Part shown: in pieces, positions 22,072-32,236 of the stretch
Numbering within the stretch: position 1 is the first letter of the stretch
Layout: every line of letters starts with the position of its first letter
DNA from: Isoetes taiwanensis
Lineage: Eukaryota > Streptophyta > Lycopodiopsida > Isoetales > Isoetaceae
Assembly: GCA_021234155.1 (NCBI GenBank)
Contig: JAJEKV010000017.1
Location: 12,405,525-12,469,524 of the forward strand
Direction of reading: 5' to 3'
DNA: 64,000 nt
The notes under the pieces: model-generated
Told to the model about the DNA's origin: nothing
Database searches by the model: none
What the model saw: the letters and a program-made list of their open reading frames with translations, nothing else
Position numbers and translations under genes: made by a program

Positions 22072-23708
22072 TGTGACGCTCCCTGCTAAACATACGGCGC
22101 CCAGCCGTATACCCGGCAGGAAATCCCCCATCCGGCTCAGCAACCGCATGGGCCCTTCGTCTACCCCGCACTCTCGAGGTAACTCTTAGTGCGGGGAGGG
22201 AACACGAAGGTGTCTTGCGCGCCCTTCCCCTATGGGCTCCTATAACAGCGGAAGCGATAACACGTCAGAACTAGCGTAAAACATACACAAATACTACCTC
22301 GGAGGGTAGTGCATCGCACATAAACCAATGCATAGATGATAATCACAAACCATAAAACAGGAGAGCTCCTACCCCGGCTCAGACTCGTAAGGAGGGTGAC
22401 TGACCGGCTAGGCTTCAAGATAGAGCAGGACCGAAGTCATGGCAATGGCGGGGGGCTGGCATAGAACAATGGCTAGGGTTGACCACTCCATCCGCCCCTC
22501 CTGTGCATACTTTGCGGATGGGCTAGATCAGGGCTCGACGGGACTCTAGCCTTCCGGATCACGCAATCCCATGGCATCACCCATCGGGACTACTCCGTGT
22601 TGCATCTCCCCGTCCGGATGAGGCGGGGAAGGGTTGCATCTCCCCTTCCTGGGTCTAGAGGTGCCGTGGCGGCTAGAGAATCGTGGCGACACACGATCGT
22701 GCCGTGAACCCCCAAAACGAGAGCCAAGCCGTCACTTGCGGCTCTCGAGGGACAACACCATTGCCCGGAGGTGTCGGACCCATGCTCCGGCCCACCACGG
22801 TGACCGACCATAAGCCTAGCCCACTATGGGATCCCCCGGCCCCCACTCGGCGGGGATCCTCCCTCCACTTTCCCTCTAGCCCGTTCTGCAGTGCTTTGAG
22901 TGGTATCATAGCCTCAATAGCACGGTGGGCTCCTATGCCTGAGCCGCAACTAATAGGAACTAAGGGATCTACTCTAGGAACATACTACATATGGCCCTAG
23001 GTCTCTACCCCCCTTCCCAATACAAGAGGAGCAAACATGATCAACCATCAACATATAATCATCACATCATGAGAATAATCATAAGAAGAACATCTTAACC
23101 TAATCATACAAATCTAACTAATAGTTAGGGTTCCTTGATTAGGGTTCAAGATGTTGAATATGGGCTCTAGGATGGCTCTACTCTAGATACAAGATACTAG
23201 CATATCTGGAATGCTAATTCCAGATAAGCTATCACAACTACTATCCTACATACCTGCTCCTGATGCTCTCCCTCCAGATCCGGGCGCCTCCATAGTCGTC
23301 GACTCACAAGCTGTTGTTCCTCCTCCAAGAACGGGTCTACCTGGCTTTGAAGCTGCTACACCAGCCCTATGCCATTGAGCGATGTTGAAAACGGGGTTTC
23401 GAACAAGTAGGTGAGTCTCTGGGTGCTAGGGCTGGAAAGAGGTCTAGGGTTAGGGTTTATGCCTATATAAGCTAGGTCCACCTAGGATGCCACGTGGCAC
23501 CAATCGGGTGAGTCCTGCGTGGCGGTGCCCCAATAGGTTAAGGCCACATGGATAATGGCTTAACCTATGGTTGGCTAAGTTATGAGAATAACTTGGCCAT
23601 GCCCCCTAGTGCCACCCTTATGGTATACAAGGCTATGAATGATAGACTTGTATAGTGACGGATCCAGGAATATACGTATTTATAGCGTATATCCCCCTGG
23701 ATCGTCAA
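22072..23708 (-). repeat. 3' LTR of element 2 (element sense)
   Basis: About 1.64 kb, homologous to 33508-35157 throughout. Its inner end reads GGATCGTCAA where the other LTR ends GGATCGTCACA. Small indels distinguish the two LTRs. ORFs within (e.g. 22683-23000) are not conserved between the LTRs. Confidence 0.93.
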
Positions 23709-23725
23709 ATTCTCCCCCCCTTAGG
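23708..23725 (-). promoter_or_regulatory. Polypurine tract of element 2
   Basis: The minus strand reads CCTAAGGGGGGGAGAATTT directly before the LTR, the expected plus-strand priming site. Confidence 0.8.
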
Positions 23726-24633
23726 ACAATGCTGTCCTCAGCATTGCGCTAAGGTGACGAACCTACCTTATACCTGCAACAAAACAACATGTCATAACCT
23801 TTAATTTAGCTTAGCAATCGAGTTTTATTAGTTCAAGTCAAAATTTTAGGCTATATTTGTACTTATACAAAATTATATAGCCTTAACACCGTTATTTCTT
23901 ACAATAATTCAAACTACTTATTATAAGAGTTATTAGGGTTCATAATCTAATTATGACTCCCCCTATCTTCTCGTAACGCGCTCCTCGTTGAAGTCCTCCT
24001 TCTACTTGCCTGCAAAAGGAGCACATTACGTTAGTTTAGTTAATAATTTGTGGTTTTAGGGGACCACCCCCCTTACCTCCTTGAGCCGAACTACTGGCTC
24101 AAGGTTGTCCTACTACCTTGCCCAAGATCATGGCCCTTTCGTTTGAGCTTAGGGATCATTTAAGATGTTCCCATCATTGCCCATGATCGAAGTGCTACCT
24201 TGTACCACGATCCCCCCGGATCGAGTACACCCCATGCATCATGCCCCCGGGGTTTCAGCTAGGGAGCGTCTCACGATCCCATCATCAGCGCATGATCACT
24301 TAAGCTTCACCATGACCCTCCTACGGCCCGGTGTGCGTATCCCGCATCGTGGCATAGAGATCATCCGATCGATGTCCCATCATCGCCCACCATGCCTCAT
24401 TCCTCACTCACATGACCCTAATGGTCATGCGCACTTCTTGGTGCGTGTGGCCTAGAGAATGCCCTAAAGGCGTATCCCATCATCGCCCACACGATCCAAG
24501 GTTCTGGCACATGCACCCTACTAACTAGAATGCATGCGCCAGGCTTAAGGCTAACTAACAACATACTAGCTAACCACCGCAAGTCGGGTCGACCAAGTGG
24601 GAGGCGACTTCGCCCATCAAATTCCTTCATAAA
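23726..24633. other. Non-coding 3' region between integrase and PPT
   Basis: No domain is seen. CATCATCGCCCA and ATGATC phrases recur between 24165 and 24490, suggesting decayed short repeats. Confidence 0.5.
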
Positions 24634-26013
24634 TTACGGGTATTGCTTCTCCAAATCTTGCTTCAATACCCACGTCGCGTCTTCCACGGGTAAGTGCTTC
24701 CACTTAACCAAATATTGGAGGAATTGAGACCTCCTAGTCTTCTTGAATGACTTATCAAGAAGCAACTCAGGCACTATTTCCACTTGCTCCTCCGTCATTT
24801 CCAACAAGGTTGGAGTATCCAAAACCTCCTCAGGGTTAGGATTGTGCCTTTTTAATAAACTTACGTGGAAGACCTTGTGAACCTTAAGATGGGCTGGAAG
24901 ATCCAACTTATAGGCTTGAGAGCCCACTCTCTCTAAAATCTTGAACGGCCCAGCCCACCTAGGGGCAAGCTTCTTGCAGCTCCCAATCCGCAGCTTGGCT
25001 TGCTTCACCTTGATCTTCAACCAAACGGTATCTCCCACCTTAAACTCCCTTACGGTCCTGTGCTTGTCGGCTACACTCTTCTGCCGACTTCTTGCTGCCA
25101 ATAAGTAACCCCTTACTTCTTCTACTAGCTGCTGCATATCCCCTAACATCTGTTGGGACACTTCTACCTTGGACACAGGATTGTGCCAGGTATCCGGGGT
25201 TAAGCACTGGTAGCCGTAGTTCACCATGAAAGGCGACATCTGGGATGACTCCTGCTTGGCACTGTTGTAGGCGAATTCCACCAAGTGAATGTACTCATCC
25301 CACTTGGACTGCTTGTTCCACACATAGCTTCGAAGCATGTCCTCAATGATCCGATTGGTCCTTTCCGTCTGGCCATCTGTTTGAGGATGATACGCCGTAC
25401 TCATGGAGAGCTTCGTCTGGATGGTGCTAAAGAGATCCTGCCAAAAGGCACTCATGAACTTAGAATCTCTATCCGATATTATCTCCCGAGGCATGCCATG
25501 GAGTCTAAAAATCTCTCTTACAAATAACTTGGCAGTATCTAATGCGGTGTCAGTAGTTTTGCAAGGCACGAAATGCGCCATCTTTGATAACTTATCTACG
25601 ACAACCATCAATGCATCCTTGCCTCGAAGAGTTCTAGGGAGACCTGTGATGAAATCCATGCTTATGACCTCCCACTTTGCATTTGGCACCCCCAATGGCT
25701 CTAAAGCACCCGGAATCCGCAGTTGCTCTGCCTTGGTCTGCTGACATAACTGGCAATCCCGAATATATGCAGCTATCTGCCTCTTCATTCCTGGCCAGAA
25801 GTAACTACTTCGAATCTTGAAATAGGTCTTCATGAAGCCAGCATGCCCCGCTATTGGGCTGTTATGTGTGTCATGAAGAATTAACTTCCTTACCCCTGAA
25901 GATTCGGGCACACACAACTTATGCTTATGGTATAACAGGTTGCCTTCCTTCTTAAAATGCTTGAAGGCTTCCCGCTCCTTATCGATTAAAGCTTCCCCGA
26001 GAGGCTTTCCCAC
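24634..26013 (-). CDS. Element 2 integrase with C-terminal chromodomain
   Basis: A 459-residue open frame. Residues ~45-100 form the HHCC zinc-binding domain (LHDTH, AGHAGF, CQLCQQ). The catalytic core has ISMDFITGLP, SDRDSKFM and TDGQTERTNR, giving Asp, Asp and Glu with 35 residues between the last two. A GPY/F-like module follows (KLAPRWAGPFKILERVG). The end is a chromodomain: FLQYLVKWKHLPVEDATW. Integrase inserts the cDNA; in chromoviruses the chromodomain steers insertion to marked chromatin. RNase H lies upstream in another frame. This is the best preserved pol part. Confidence 0.95.
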   Translation of the reverse strand: MGKPLGEALIDKEREAFKHFKKEGNLLYHKHKLCVPESSGVRKLILHDTHNSPIAGHAGFMKTYFKIRSSYFWPGMKRQIAAYIRDCQLCQQTKAEQLRIPGALEPLGVPNAKWEVISMDFITGLPRTLRGKDALMVVVDKLSKMAHFVPCKTTDTALDTAKLFVREIFRLHGMPREIISDRDSKFMSAFWQDLFSTIQTKLSMSTAYHPQTDGQTERTNRIIEDMLRSYVWNKQSKWDEYIHLVEFAYNSAKQESSQMSPFMVNYGYQCLTPDTWHNPVSKVEVSQQMLGDMQQLVEEVRGYLLAARSRQKSVADKHRTVREFKVGDTVWLKIKVKQAKLRIGSCKKLAPRWAGPFKILERVGSQAYKLDLPAHLKVHKVFHVSLLKRHNPNPEEVLDTPTLLEMTEEQVEIVPELLLDKSFKKTRRSQFLQYLVKWKHLPVEDATWVLKQDLEKQYP

Positions 26014-26040
26014 ACCTCCTTGAAGTCCACATCGGTTGGC

Positions 26041-26700
26041 AAGGACTCCTCAATCTTCTTGCCAAACTCACTTTCGAAAAAGAGTGGAAATCGCATTACA
26101 ATCGTCCTTGCAAAATGGCCTCCTAGAGAGGGCATCTGCTACAACATTAAGCTTACCAGGCTTATATATAATATCAAAATCGTATTCCTCAAGGAATTCC
26201 ATCCACCTCCTTTGCCTTAAGTTGAGGAGTGGCTGGGTGAAAAGATACTGAAGGCTCTGGTGATCAGTATCTAACTGAAACTTCCTTCCCAGCAAATAAT
26301 GCCTCCATATCCTCAATGCCCTGACAATGGCTAGGAGCTCTTGATCATGGGTTGGGTAGCGTTGCTCTGCGTCGTTCATCTTCTTTGAGTCGTAGGCGAC
26401 TACCCTTCCTTCTTGCATCAAGACTGCCCCTGTTGCTATCTTGCTTGCATCTGTTGCTATCAACTTATCCTTACTCGGATCCGGGAGAACAAGCACTGGT
26501 GCTGTTGTTAAGGCCTCTTTAAGCTTCTCAAAAGAAGCTTGGACTTTCTCTAACCAATGGCTAGCCCAATCCTTAATCTTCTTGGCCTTAGTGAGGTCCG
26601 ACAGAGGGGCGCCCACTTAGCAAAGTCCTTCCACGAACTTTACGTAGTATCCCGCCAACCCGAAAAAAGCTTCTTACTTCGCCACATTCCTTGGAGCTGG
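26041..26700 (-). pseudogene. Element 2 RNase H
   Basis: The frame at 26616-26068 holds LIATDAS, THDQELLA and LDTDHQSL, the Asp, Glu and Asp of Ty3 RNase H. They are followed by FDIIYKPGKLNVVADALSRR, the usual end of the domain. Upstream, GLAGYYVKFVEG in a different frame is the RT connection segment. The domain is separated from RT and integrase by frame changes. Confidence 0.9.
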
Positions 26701-26892
26701 CCAATCAACTATTGCCTCAATCTTAGATGGATCTGTGGAGATTCCCTCGGATGTTACTACATGCCCCAAGTACTCCACCCCCGGCTGTTGCGAAGTGGCA
26801 CTTAGAGAGCTTCCCATACAACCCGATGGCGTCTCAACTTCTCCAACACTTTCGAGGTGTCGACAATGCTCTTCAAGGGACTTCTTTGTAGA

Positions 26893-27519
26893 TTAGGATG
26901 TCGTCGAAGAAGACAATAACAAACTCATCCAAGAAGTCTCAAGATATCGTTCATGAGGCATAAACGTTATTTGGGCGTTCGACAATCCAAAGGGCATTAC
27001 TGTAAACTCAAAATGACCATACCGCGTTCTGAAAGCGGTCTTATGGATGTCCTCTTCCTTTATTCTTATCTGATGGTATCCTGATCTTAAATCAATCTTA
27101 GAGAATACCTTTGCTCCTTGTAGCTGATCCATTAGGTCATCCGCCCTTGGCAATGCATACTTATTCTTTATCGTCTGCTTATTGAGCTGGCGATAGTCTA
27201 TGCACATTCTTAAGCTCCCATCTTTCTTCTTGACAAAGAGTATAGGTGCTCCGAAAGGAGACACACTTGCTCTTATAAATCCAAGCTCGAGCAATTCCTG
27301 CAGCTGTTTCTTGAGCTCCGTCAACTCTGGGATGCTCATTCTATATGGCGCCTTACTGGTCGGCTTCGCATCCGGAGCCAATGTGATCTCACATTCCACA
27401 CCCCTATAAGGTGGCAGCTGCCGGATTTCATCCGGAAATACATCCCTGAATTCTGAAATGAGCCTTGCTATTTGCCTGGGCAGCTGATTTCCCTTTTTGT
27501 CACTTCCATCCCTTTGCAC
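26893..27519 (-). pseudogene. Element 2 reverse transcriptase
   Basis: Ty3-type RT motifs appear in order: [56 protein letters not shown] (catalytic Asp) and [13 protein letters not shown]. The FFDDILIY catalytic motif is present near 26910 but only in another frame, because a frameshift near 26980 breaks the ORF. Enzyme family is certain; activity of this copy is doubtful. Confidence 0.92.
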
Positions 27520-27522
27520 AGC

Positions 27523-27945
27523 TCAAACTGATTCCATCCTCAAGATGTAATCCACCTTATTCCTTTCTATACTCTTCCTTAGCTGCTTCAAAGAAATACA
27601 CTGCATAGGGGATTCTAGCTTCTTACCTTTCACTATCAACTTGCTGCCGTCTGGTGCCGTCATGGAGACTTCATTCCGGTGGCAATCAATCATGGCTTTG
27701 GCTGGCTTCAAAAATTCCATTCCCACTATAAGATCATACCTTCCAATATCCATGACTTCTGCTCCCATCGGCCATTTGGCCCCACTAAGGTCTATGTCAA
27801 AGGTGATCCTCCTCCCCTTAGTGTGCCGAATGGCGCCGTTTGCCATAGCTACTGGCCTTGGCTTAGACTTCAATACCTTGTTCTTCATTAGAGCAGCCAA
27901 TCTAGGAGATGCAAAATTATGAGAGCTACACATATCTATGAGGGA
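27523..27945 (-). pseudogene. Element 2 retropepsin-like protease with altered active site
   Basis: LIDMCSSHNF stands where the Ty3 protease has LIDTGSSHNF, so the DTG catalytic triad reads DMC. The remainder fits the family: VAMANGAIRHTKGR, ITFDIDLSG, YDLIVGMEFL and a C-terminal LESPMQCISL linker. Retropepsins work as dimers using this Asp-Thr-Gly; with Thr and Gly changed it should be inactive. It sits between gag and RT, as expected. Confidence 0.85.
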
Positions 27946-28149
27946 CTACATAAGGATTACTATCTATGATCCCATCAGCCGCAATGATGGCGGTTGGTGA
28001 TTCTCTATCTCATCTGACTCAATGTTTGCACATATGTGACACTCACCATCTATGAAGTCGTGGCCCTCCTGCTGTTCATCGTCCTCGTCCGCTTCTGTTG
28101 GGGAGTCCCAATCCAAGAGTTCTGCCAAAGCTGACTGCATGACGAATGG

Positions 28150-29395
28150 ACAATCATGTGTCCTCCGTACTGCCTGGAAGCACTGAAGCATAACTTCTTC
28201 TCAATGCATTCATGTCTCTTTTCCTTCGCCGGTTTGTCTAGCGGGCGGCTTAAGAGCACTTCCCCACGATGCATTACGTGGCTTACGGTTCGCCAAAAGC
28301 TTTGCTCTTATCCTTACCTTCTTCTTTGGCTCCTCGATGGTGTAGGCTGGCGATTGCTTACCCCGATATTGTCCCCGATCATCGCCACGAACTCTTACCC
28401 CCAAGGTTGATCGCTTCTCTGTTGGAGTTCTTTGGTGCCTCTTCCAAACTTATAGCTTTATCTTAGGCCTCTGCAGAATGACCTTGGGTTGATTGCTCTA
28501 ACAAGCCTCTTGATATTGCTGTTCAACCCCTCAATATAGGTGTCCACTTTGCTTGCCTTTCGATACTCGGGACATGAAGTCTAAGTCTCATGAATTCTTG
28601 GTATATGCTTAGCCAGCGATAAGGTACCTGATTCAACTTTGTAGAAGCTGGCGAATCGTCTACTAGTATGAGACCTCGGCACATAGTGCTTCTTGGAAAA
28701 GCCTTGCTGAAAGGTCTTAAACACTGCAATTATTCCTCTTGACTTGTTGGACTTAGCATATCCCTTCCACGGATCCTTGCCGGTCCAATAAGGTTAGGCT
28801 GTAACAACTTTCCCTATGTCCTTGTCTTTCATACCAGTATGAGTTGCCAAATTCTTCCATTTCATCCAGCCATGCTTCACCTCCATGCCCGATCTTGTCT
28901 TTCCACTGGCCGGCCCGGCTTCCTTGTCTTCCACACATTGCTCATAGCACTATCCACCTTTTTTTGATAGTCATCCGTCTTTCTTGCCCTTTTTCTTGCC
29001 TTAGGTGTGTCGGACTCAGCTTTGTCGGGCTAGAGCCGCGTCCTTGGAAGAACTATCGATGAGTGGAACTAGATGATGATGGACTCTGGTTCTCCTTCTT
29101 AGTCTCTTGTCCCCTCGCGTTGCCGTGGTTGCCCTCCCCTTCTGGCGAGGGACTTCGTCACCACCCGGAACACAAGGTGGAGGCGGAGGACCATCTTCCT
29201 GTGCATTCATGAGAGGTGTCGCCCAGTTGATGAGGTGTTGCATCTGATTCCTCATCTGTACCAACCTTGCATTAACTGCCTCTGGTGACATATCCTGCTC
29301 AAAGTCTTCCTGCTCTCTGCCGAACAAGTTCCTTGGTACCCAATTGCGTGGTCGGTGCTGGTCCTGAGACCCTGCACTTGAGTTCCTTGCTGCAA
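28150..29395 (-). pseudogene. Element 2 gag (degenerate)
   Basis: The frame at 29327-29016 starts MFGREQEDFEQDMSPEAV and contains RLVQMRNQMQHLINWATP, a helical gag N-terminus. AWLDEMEEF near 28860 matches the start of the Retrotrans_gag domain. A string near 28500-28640 (HIPRIHETQTS, YRKASKVDTYIEGLNSNIKR) matches the end of that domain. A Cys/His-rich stretch near 28170 (LCFQCFQA..THDC) may be a zinc knuckle remnant. Frame breaks are frequent. CTTGCAG just upstream (near 29396) resembles a splice acceptor. Confidence 0.72.
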
Positions 29396-29744
29396 GTATT
29401 GGTCATTAATACGTGTTATTAAGTTAGGCAATGATCATTATTGCTTACAATTAAATTGTTGTTAGCCACAAAAGAAATCATATGAAAACTTCATTTATAG
29501 ATCAACATCATAGTAGTACATTAATATAGGAATACATTTAATAGACTTCATGATAATACTTAAGAAAGAATTACAATATACTTAGATCTTATGAGACAAT
29601 TCTTCCATCAATGATGTCGCTTGAAGAAGTTCTTGATTTTCTTGTATGCTGTGCCCTTTCCCATGTTCTGCGATATTTCGGCCGTAGGCCCTCCCTCTAA
29701 TGCTCTTGCCACTGTGGTGCTTTGGTAGTTCTGTGCGATTGCCG
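29396..29744. other. AT-rich spacer, possible intron between ORF-b and gag
   Basis: The stretch is AT-rich and without ORFs, between the ORF-b continuation and gag. A CTTGCAG acceptor-like motif lies at its gag side on the minus strand. A matching donor is not certain. Confidence 0.35.
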
Positions 29745-30206
29745 CTACCACCGACAAGTCGCGCATCTCTCGAGGTGGCCCCTTGCGGTCGAGGGGTGAA
29801 GTGCTACTGCTCTCTTAAAGAGTATAACATGGTCCATTCCGACATCTATCTTGGCGTGATGCCCAAACCACAGCAAAAGCGCTATAAGGAGCGCCACTGA
29901 TTCTTCACCTCTTGGGCTGAACTCCTTGTGAAAGACTATCATCTGACCTTGGCTAAGGGCCGGAAGATAGTACCTGAGTGATTTACCCCTATGTGGCCCC
30001 GTGGCTCCAGTGCCTCTCCTGCCCGCTGCCTGCCCGACGATATCTATTGCTGTAAGATCTTCGTGGTCCCTCCACATTGTTGCTGCGTTTTCTAGATTAA
30101 TGCTACTAGATGCCTCGCGCATGCTCCTGGAGCGGACTGGTCGGCTCGAACTTGGGCCCCTTCCGGCTTGTACAACTGCTTTGGATCTCCACAAATTCCT
30201 CCTCAC
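29745..30206 (-). pseudogene. Continuation of ORF-b in a second frame
   Basis: A 153-codon minus-strand frame that begins just where ORF-b ends. It reads on with basic and serine-rich sequence, then LPALSQGQMIVFHKEFSP and ALLIALLLWFGHH. The near abutment and shared strand suggest one gene split by a frameshift. No family is recognised. Confidence 0.4.
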
Positions 30207-30221
30207 GGAATGTCGGGTTCT

Positions 30222-31124
30222 TTATTCTTGAAACATCTGCCTTATCTGCTGGTATGCTTGGATATCCGACATGGTTTCCCCTGCGTAGGAATGTCGCTCG
30301 GCTACCTCCCTCGGGATCTCCTGATAGGAGTAGTCGATGAAGTCGCTACCCTGTTCCTGTGCCATTAGTCCTAGGAGCTCGTCTATCCTGAGGTTCTCCT
30401 CTTGGCAATAGGGAAGGTTAAGGATGTCGGTGGCGAATATATACTCTTCTCCGTCAATGATCACTGGGGTGAGGGCCGTGATACCTATTGGCGGTTCGAA
30501 GTCTCGCCTTAGCCCCTCGTGTTGCTGAGCTATACGCCTCTCCATCCTTCTTGCCTCGCTTATCTCCCATCTTGGGTTCTCTTCCTCTTCTTCCTCATAG
30601 TCCTGCTCGATCTGCAGTCTAGGTGCTTCTGATGTAGAGCCATGGTATTCGTATTGCGCTGTTTCGATCTCGAGGATACCTATCTGCTGCCTTCGAGTGT
30701 CGAGAGGAGCTAAATCCAAGGGTTGAATGGACGGCTCGCCTGGTTGGTTGACTGCTCTATACTGCATGAATAAGGCTAAAGCTGCCTGGTTTGAGACGTA
30801 CCTATGCCTATGATGCTTACAGGTCATGTAGTCTGGCATGTTTCTGGTTCTATCCCACAACCTACTCTTGCCCCTGGATCCCCCACCTATGGCTTGGGCA
30901 AGGGTGTCTAAGGAGACCCATTTCCCCCCCCTAGGTGGCAAGCTGACCTCCCCGGGTAAAATGAGCTGATCATATTGACAAATGATGTCAGTGTAGTAAG
31001 GAGTTCTGGTTAGGGTGGCGTGGAGATCAAAGAGATGATCAAAGACATGAAAGGCTTGCTCAGCAGGAAAATCACGAATGTGATTGGAATCATTGTACCA
31101 TCTAACAAAGTTTGATGGTGCCAT
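30222..31124 (-). CDS. Element 2 accessory ORF-b, unknown function
   Basis: I place the start at the ATG at 31124 (MAPSNFVRWYND), because the longer open frame upstream runs across a TATA box. From there it is 300 residues. The N-terminal ~120 residues look globular, with WVSLDTLAQAIGGGSRGKSR and CKHHRHRYVSNQAALALFMQ. The middle is acidic and glutamate-rich, and later comes ITALTPVIIDGEEYIFATD. Element 1 has an ORF with a matching start at the same place. It lies between the H3-like gene and gag, on the same strand, with its own TATA box. It is not a gag, pol or env domain that I recognise. Confidence 0.55.
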   Translation of the reverse strand: MAPSNFVRWYNDSNHIRDFPAEQAFHVFDHLFDLHATLTRTPYYTDIICQYDQLILPGEVSLPPRGGKWVSLDTLAQAIGGGSRGKSRLWDRTRNMPDYMTCKHHRHRYVSNQAALALFMQYRAVNQPGEPSIQPLDLAPLDTRRQQIGILEIETAQYEYHGSTSEAPRLQIEQDYEEEEEENPRWEISEARRMERRIAQQHEGLRRDFEPPIGITALTPVIIDGEEYIFATDILNLPYCQEENLRIDELLGLMAQEQGSDFIDYSYQEIPREVAERHSYAGETMSDIQAYQQIRQMFQE

Positions 31125-31230
31125 TGAGCAGAGATGGCTGTGAAGAGAGGAAAAAAAATGGCTGATGGAAATAAGTAGGGAGCTAGAAAATCGCCAAAGG
31201 GGGTGGGAGCACTTTTGATGGGGAGAAAAT

Positions 31231-31256
31231 GACAAATGAGGCCCCTTTTTATAGAC
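31231..31256 (-). promoter_or_regulatory. Internal TATA promoter for ORF-b, element 2
   Basis: The minus strand reads GTCTATAAAAAGGGGC at 31256-31241, overlapping CCTCATTTGTC, 110-130 bp before the ORF-b ATG. It matches the arrangement at 871-894 in element 1. Confidence 0.68.
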
Positions 31257-31427
31257 TAGGGGTGCCTCGGGTTCCGTGCACAAAGGTTCTTGATGGGAAA
31301 GACTCCAAATCTATGGCCTTGGGTGTCCAATTGAGCTACCATGAAGTGCAATTCTAAACAAAACAAGGCAAGAAACACTACATGGCAGTTTGTTGGGTCA
31401 AATTTGGTCAAGCTAGGCAAGTTCTGG

Positions 31428-31506
31428 CGAAATCGGGTGGCGTCGCGCGGATGGGGTCTGCGTCGCGGGCGCAGGCGCATTCGGCGCGACGGGACCCGAT
31501 TTCGGG
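31428..31506. repeat. GC-rich hairpin repeat A, element 2
   Basis: GCGAAATCGGGT at the left pairs with ACCCGATTTCG at the right, and GCGTCGCGC pairs with GCGCGAC. The repeat is identical to 31629-31706. Being much richer in GC than its flanks, it stands out. Confidence 0.88.
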
Positions 31507-31628
31507 TTATTTCAACCTTTAGGAAAAATTTTAGGGTGTTAGAAGATGCTAATATGACTTTCTAGCATGATTCTGACTTAATTAGCAACTTTTATTACTT
31601 AATTTGGACATGAATTAGCTAAAATTTG

Positions 31629-31706
31629 GCGAAATCGGGTGGCGTCGCGCGGATGGGGTCTGCGTCGCGGGCGCAGGCGCATTCGGCGCGACGGGACCCG
31701 ATTTCG
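31629..31706. repeat. GC-rich hairpin repeat B, element 2
   Basis: A second, identical ~78 bp copy of the hairpin at 31428, lying between the H3-like gene and the ORF-b promoter. Confidence 0.88.
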
Positions 31707-31853
31707 GTTCCCTTTAAAAAATTTTCTAATTTCCTTTTTCCTATTTAATTACTTAAACATGTTTTTACACCTACTTTATATTTATTGCACAGTTTTACAC
31801 AAAACTTTATATTTATAGGAAAATAATTACATTAGTTTGACAAAATTGCATCC

Positions 31854-32222
31854 TCAAGGGCGTTCCTTGCGGATGCGACGCGCCAAGTGGATGTCCTTGG
31901 GCATGAGGGTCACCCTCTTCGCGTGGATCGCGCAGAGGTTCCCTTCCTCAAACAACTGGGTGAGCTCGGCCTCAGCGGCCACTTGCAACACCCGAGTTGT
32001 AAGGGACGTCACCCTATAGTCGGTGACGTACTCCGCCATCACCTCCCGCATAAGCCGCTCAAACGGCGCCTTCCTAATCAGGAGATTAGTGCACTGTTGA
32101 AAGTGCTTAATCTCCCGAAAAACTCGGGCGTGCGGGGAATTAGGTCCATGGTGGACCTTTTTGGGCTTCTCGGGCTGTGGCGGCTTGGGCTGGTTCTTTG
32201 GCTTTGGCGGCCCCCCCTCCAC
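31854..32222 (-). CDS. Retroelement-encoded histone H3 fold (C-terminal part of H3-like protein)
   Basis: After a proline/lysine-rich lead (residues 1-28), residues ~33-122 align with the histone fold of H3 without gaps: [20 protein letters not shown] (alpha-N and alpha-1), TDYRV (loop 1), [18 protein letters not shown] (alpha-2), then [20 protein letters not shown] and RIRKERP at the stop. In the last 28 residues I count four differences from canonical H3. Loop 1 has canonical length, so it is H3-like rather than CENH3-like. The upstream frame (32237-32935) carries the H3 tail; a frameshift plus a TAA near 32290 separates them in this copy. A nucleosomal or mimic role is inference. Confidence 0.88.
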   Translation of the reverse strand: MEGGPPKPKNQPKPPQPEKPKKVHHGPNSPHARVFREIKHFQQCTNLLIRKAPFERLMREVMAEYVTDYRVTSLTTRVLQVAAEAELTQLFEEGNLCAIHAKRVTLMPKDIHLARRIRKERP

Positions 32223-32236
32223 TGTCCATTTGGGCG

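Noticed and set aside
22683-23000. ORFs in the LTRs (22683-23000, 34110-34319 and others)
   Set aside because: Frames are not conserved between the two LTRs of the same element.
31854-32222. Calling the H3-like protein a centromeric H3 (CENH3)
   Set aside because: HFQ-CTNLL and RVTLM are CENH3-like, but loop 1 has canonical H3 length and the tail keeps ARTKQ..RK, so a general H3-like label is safer.
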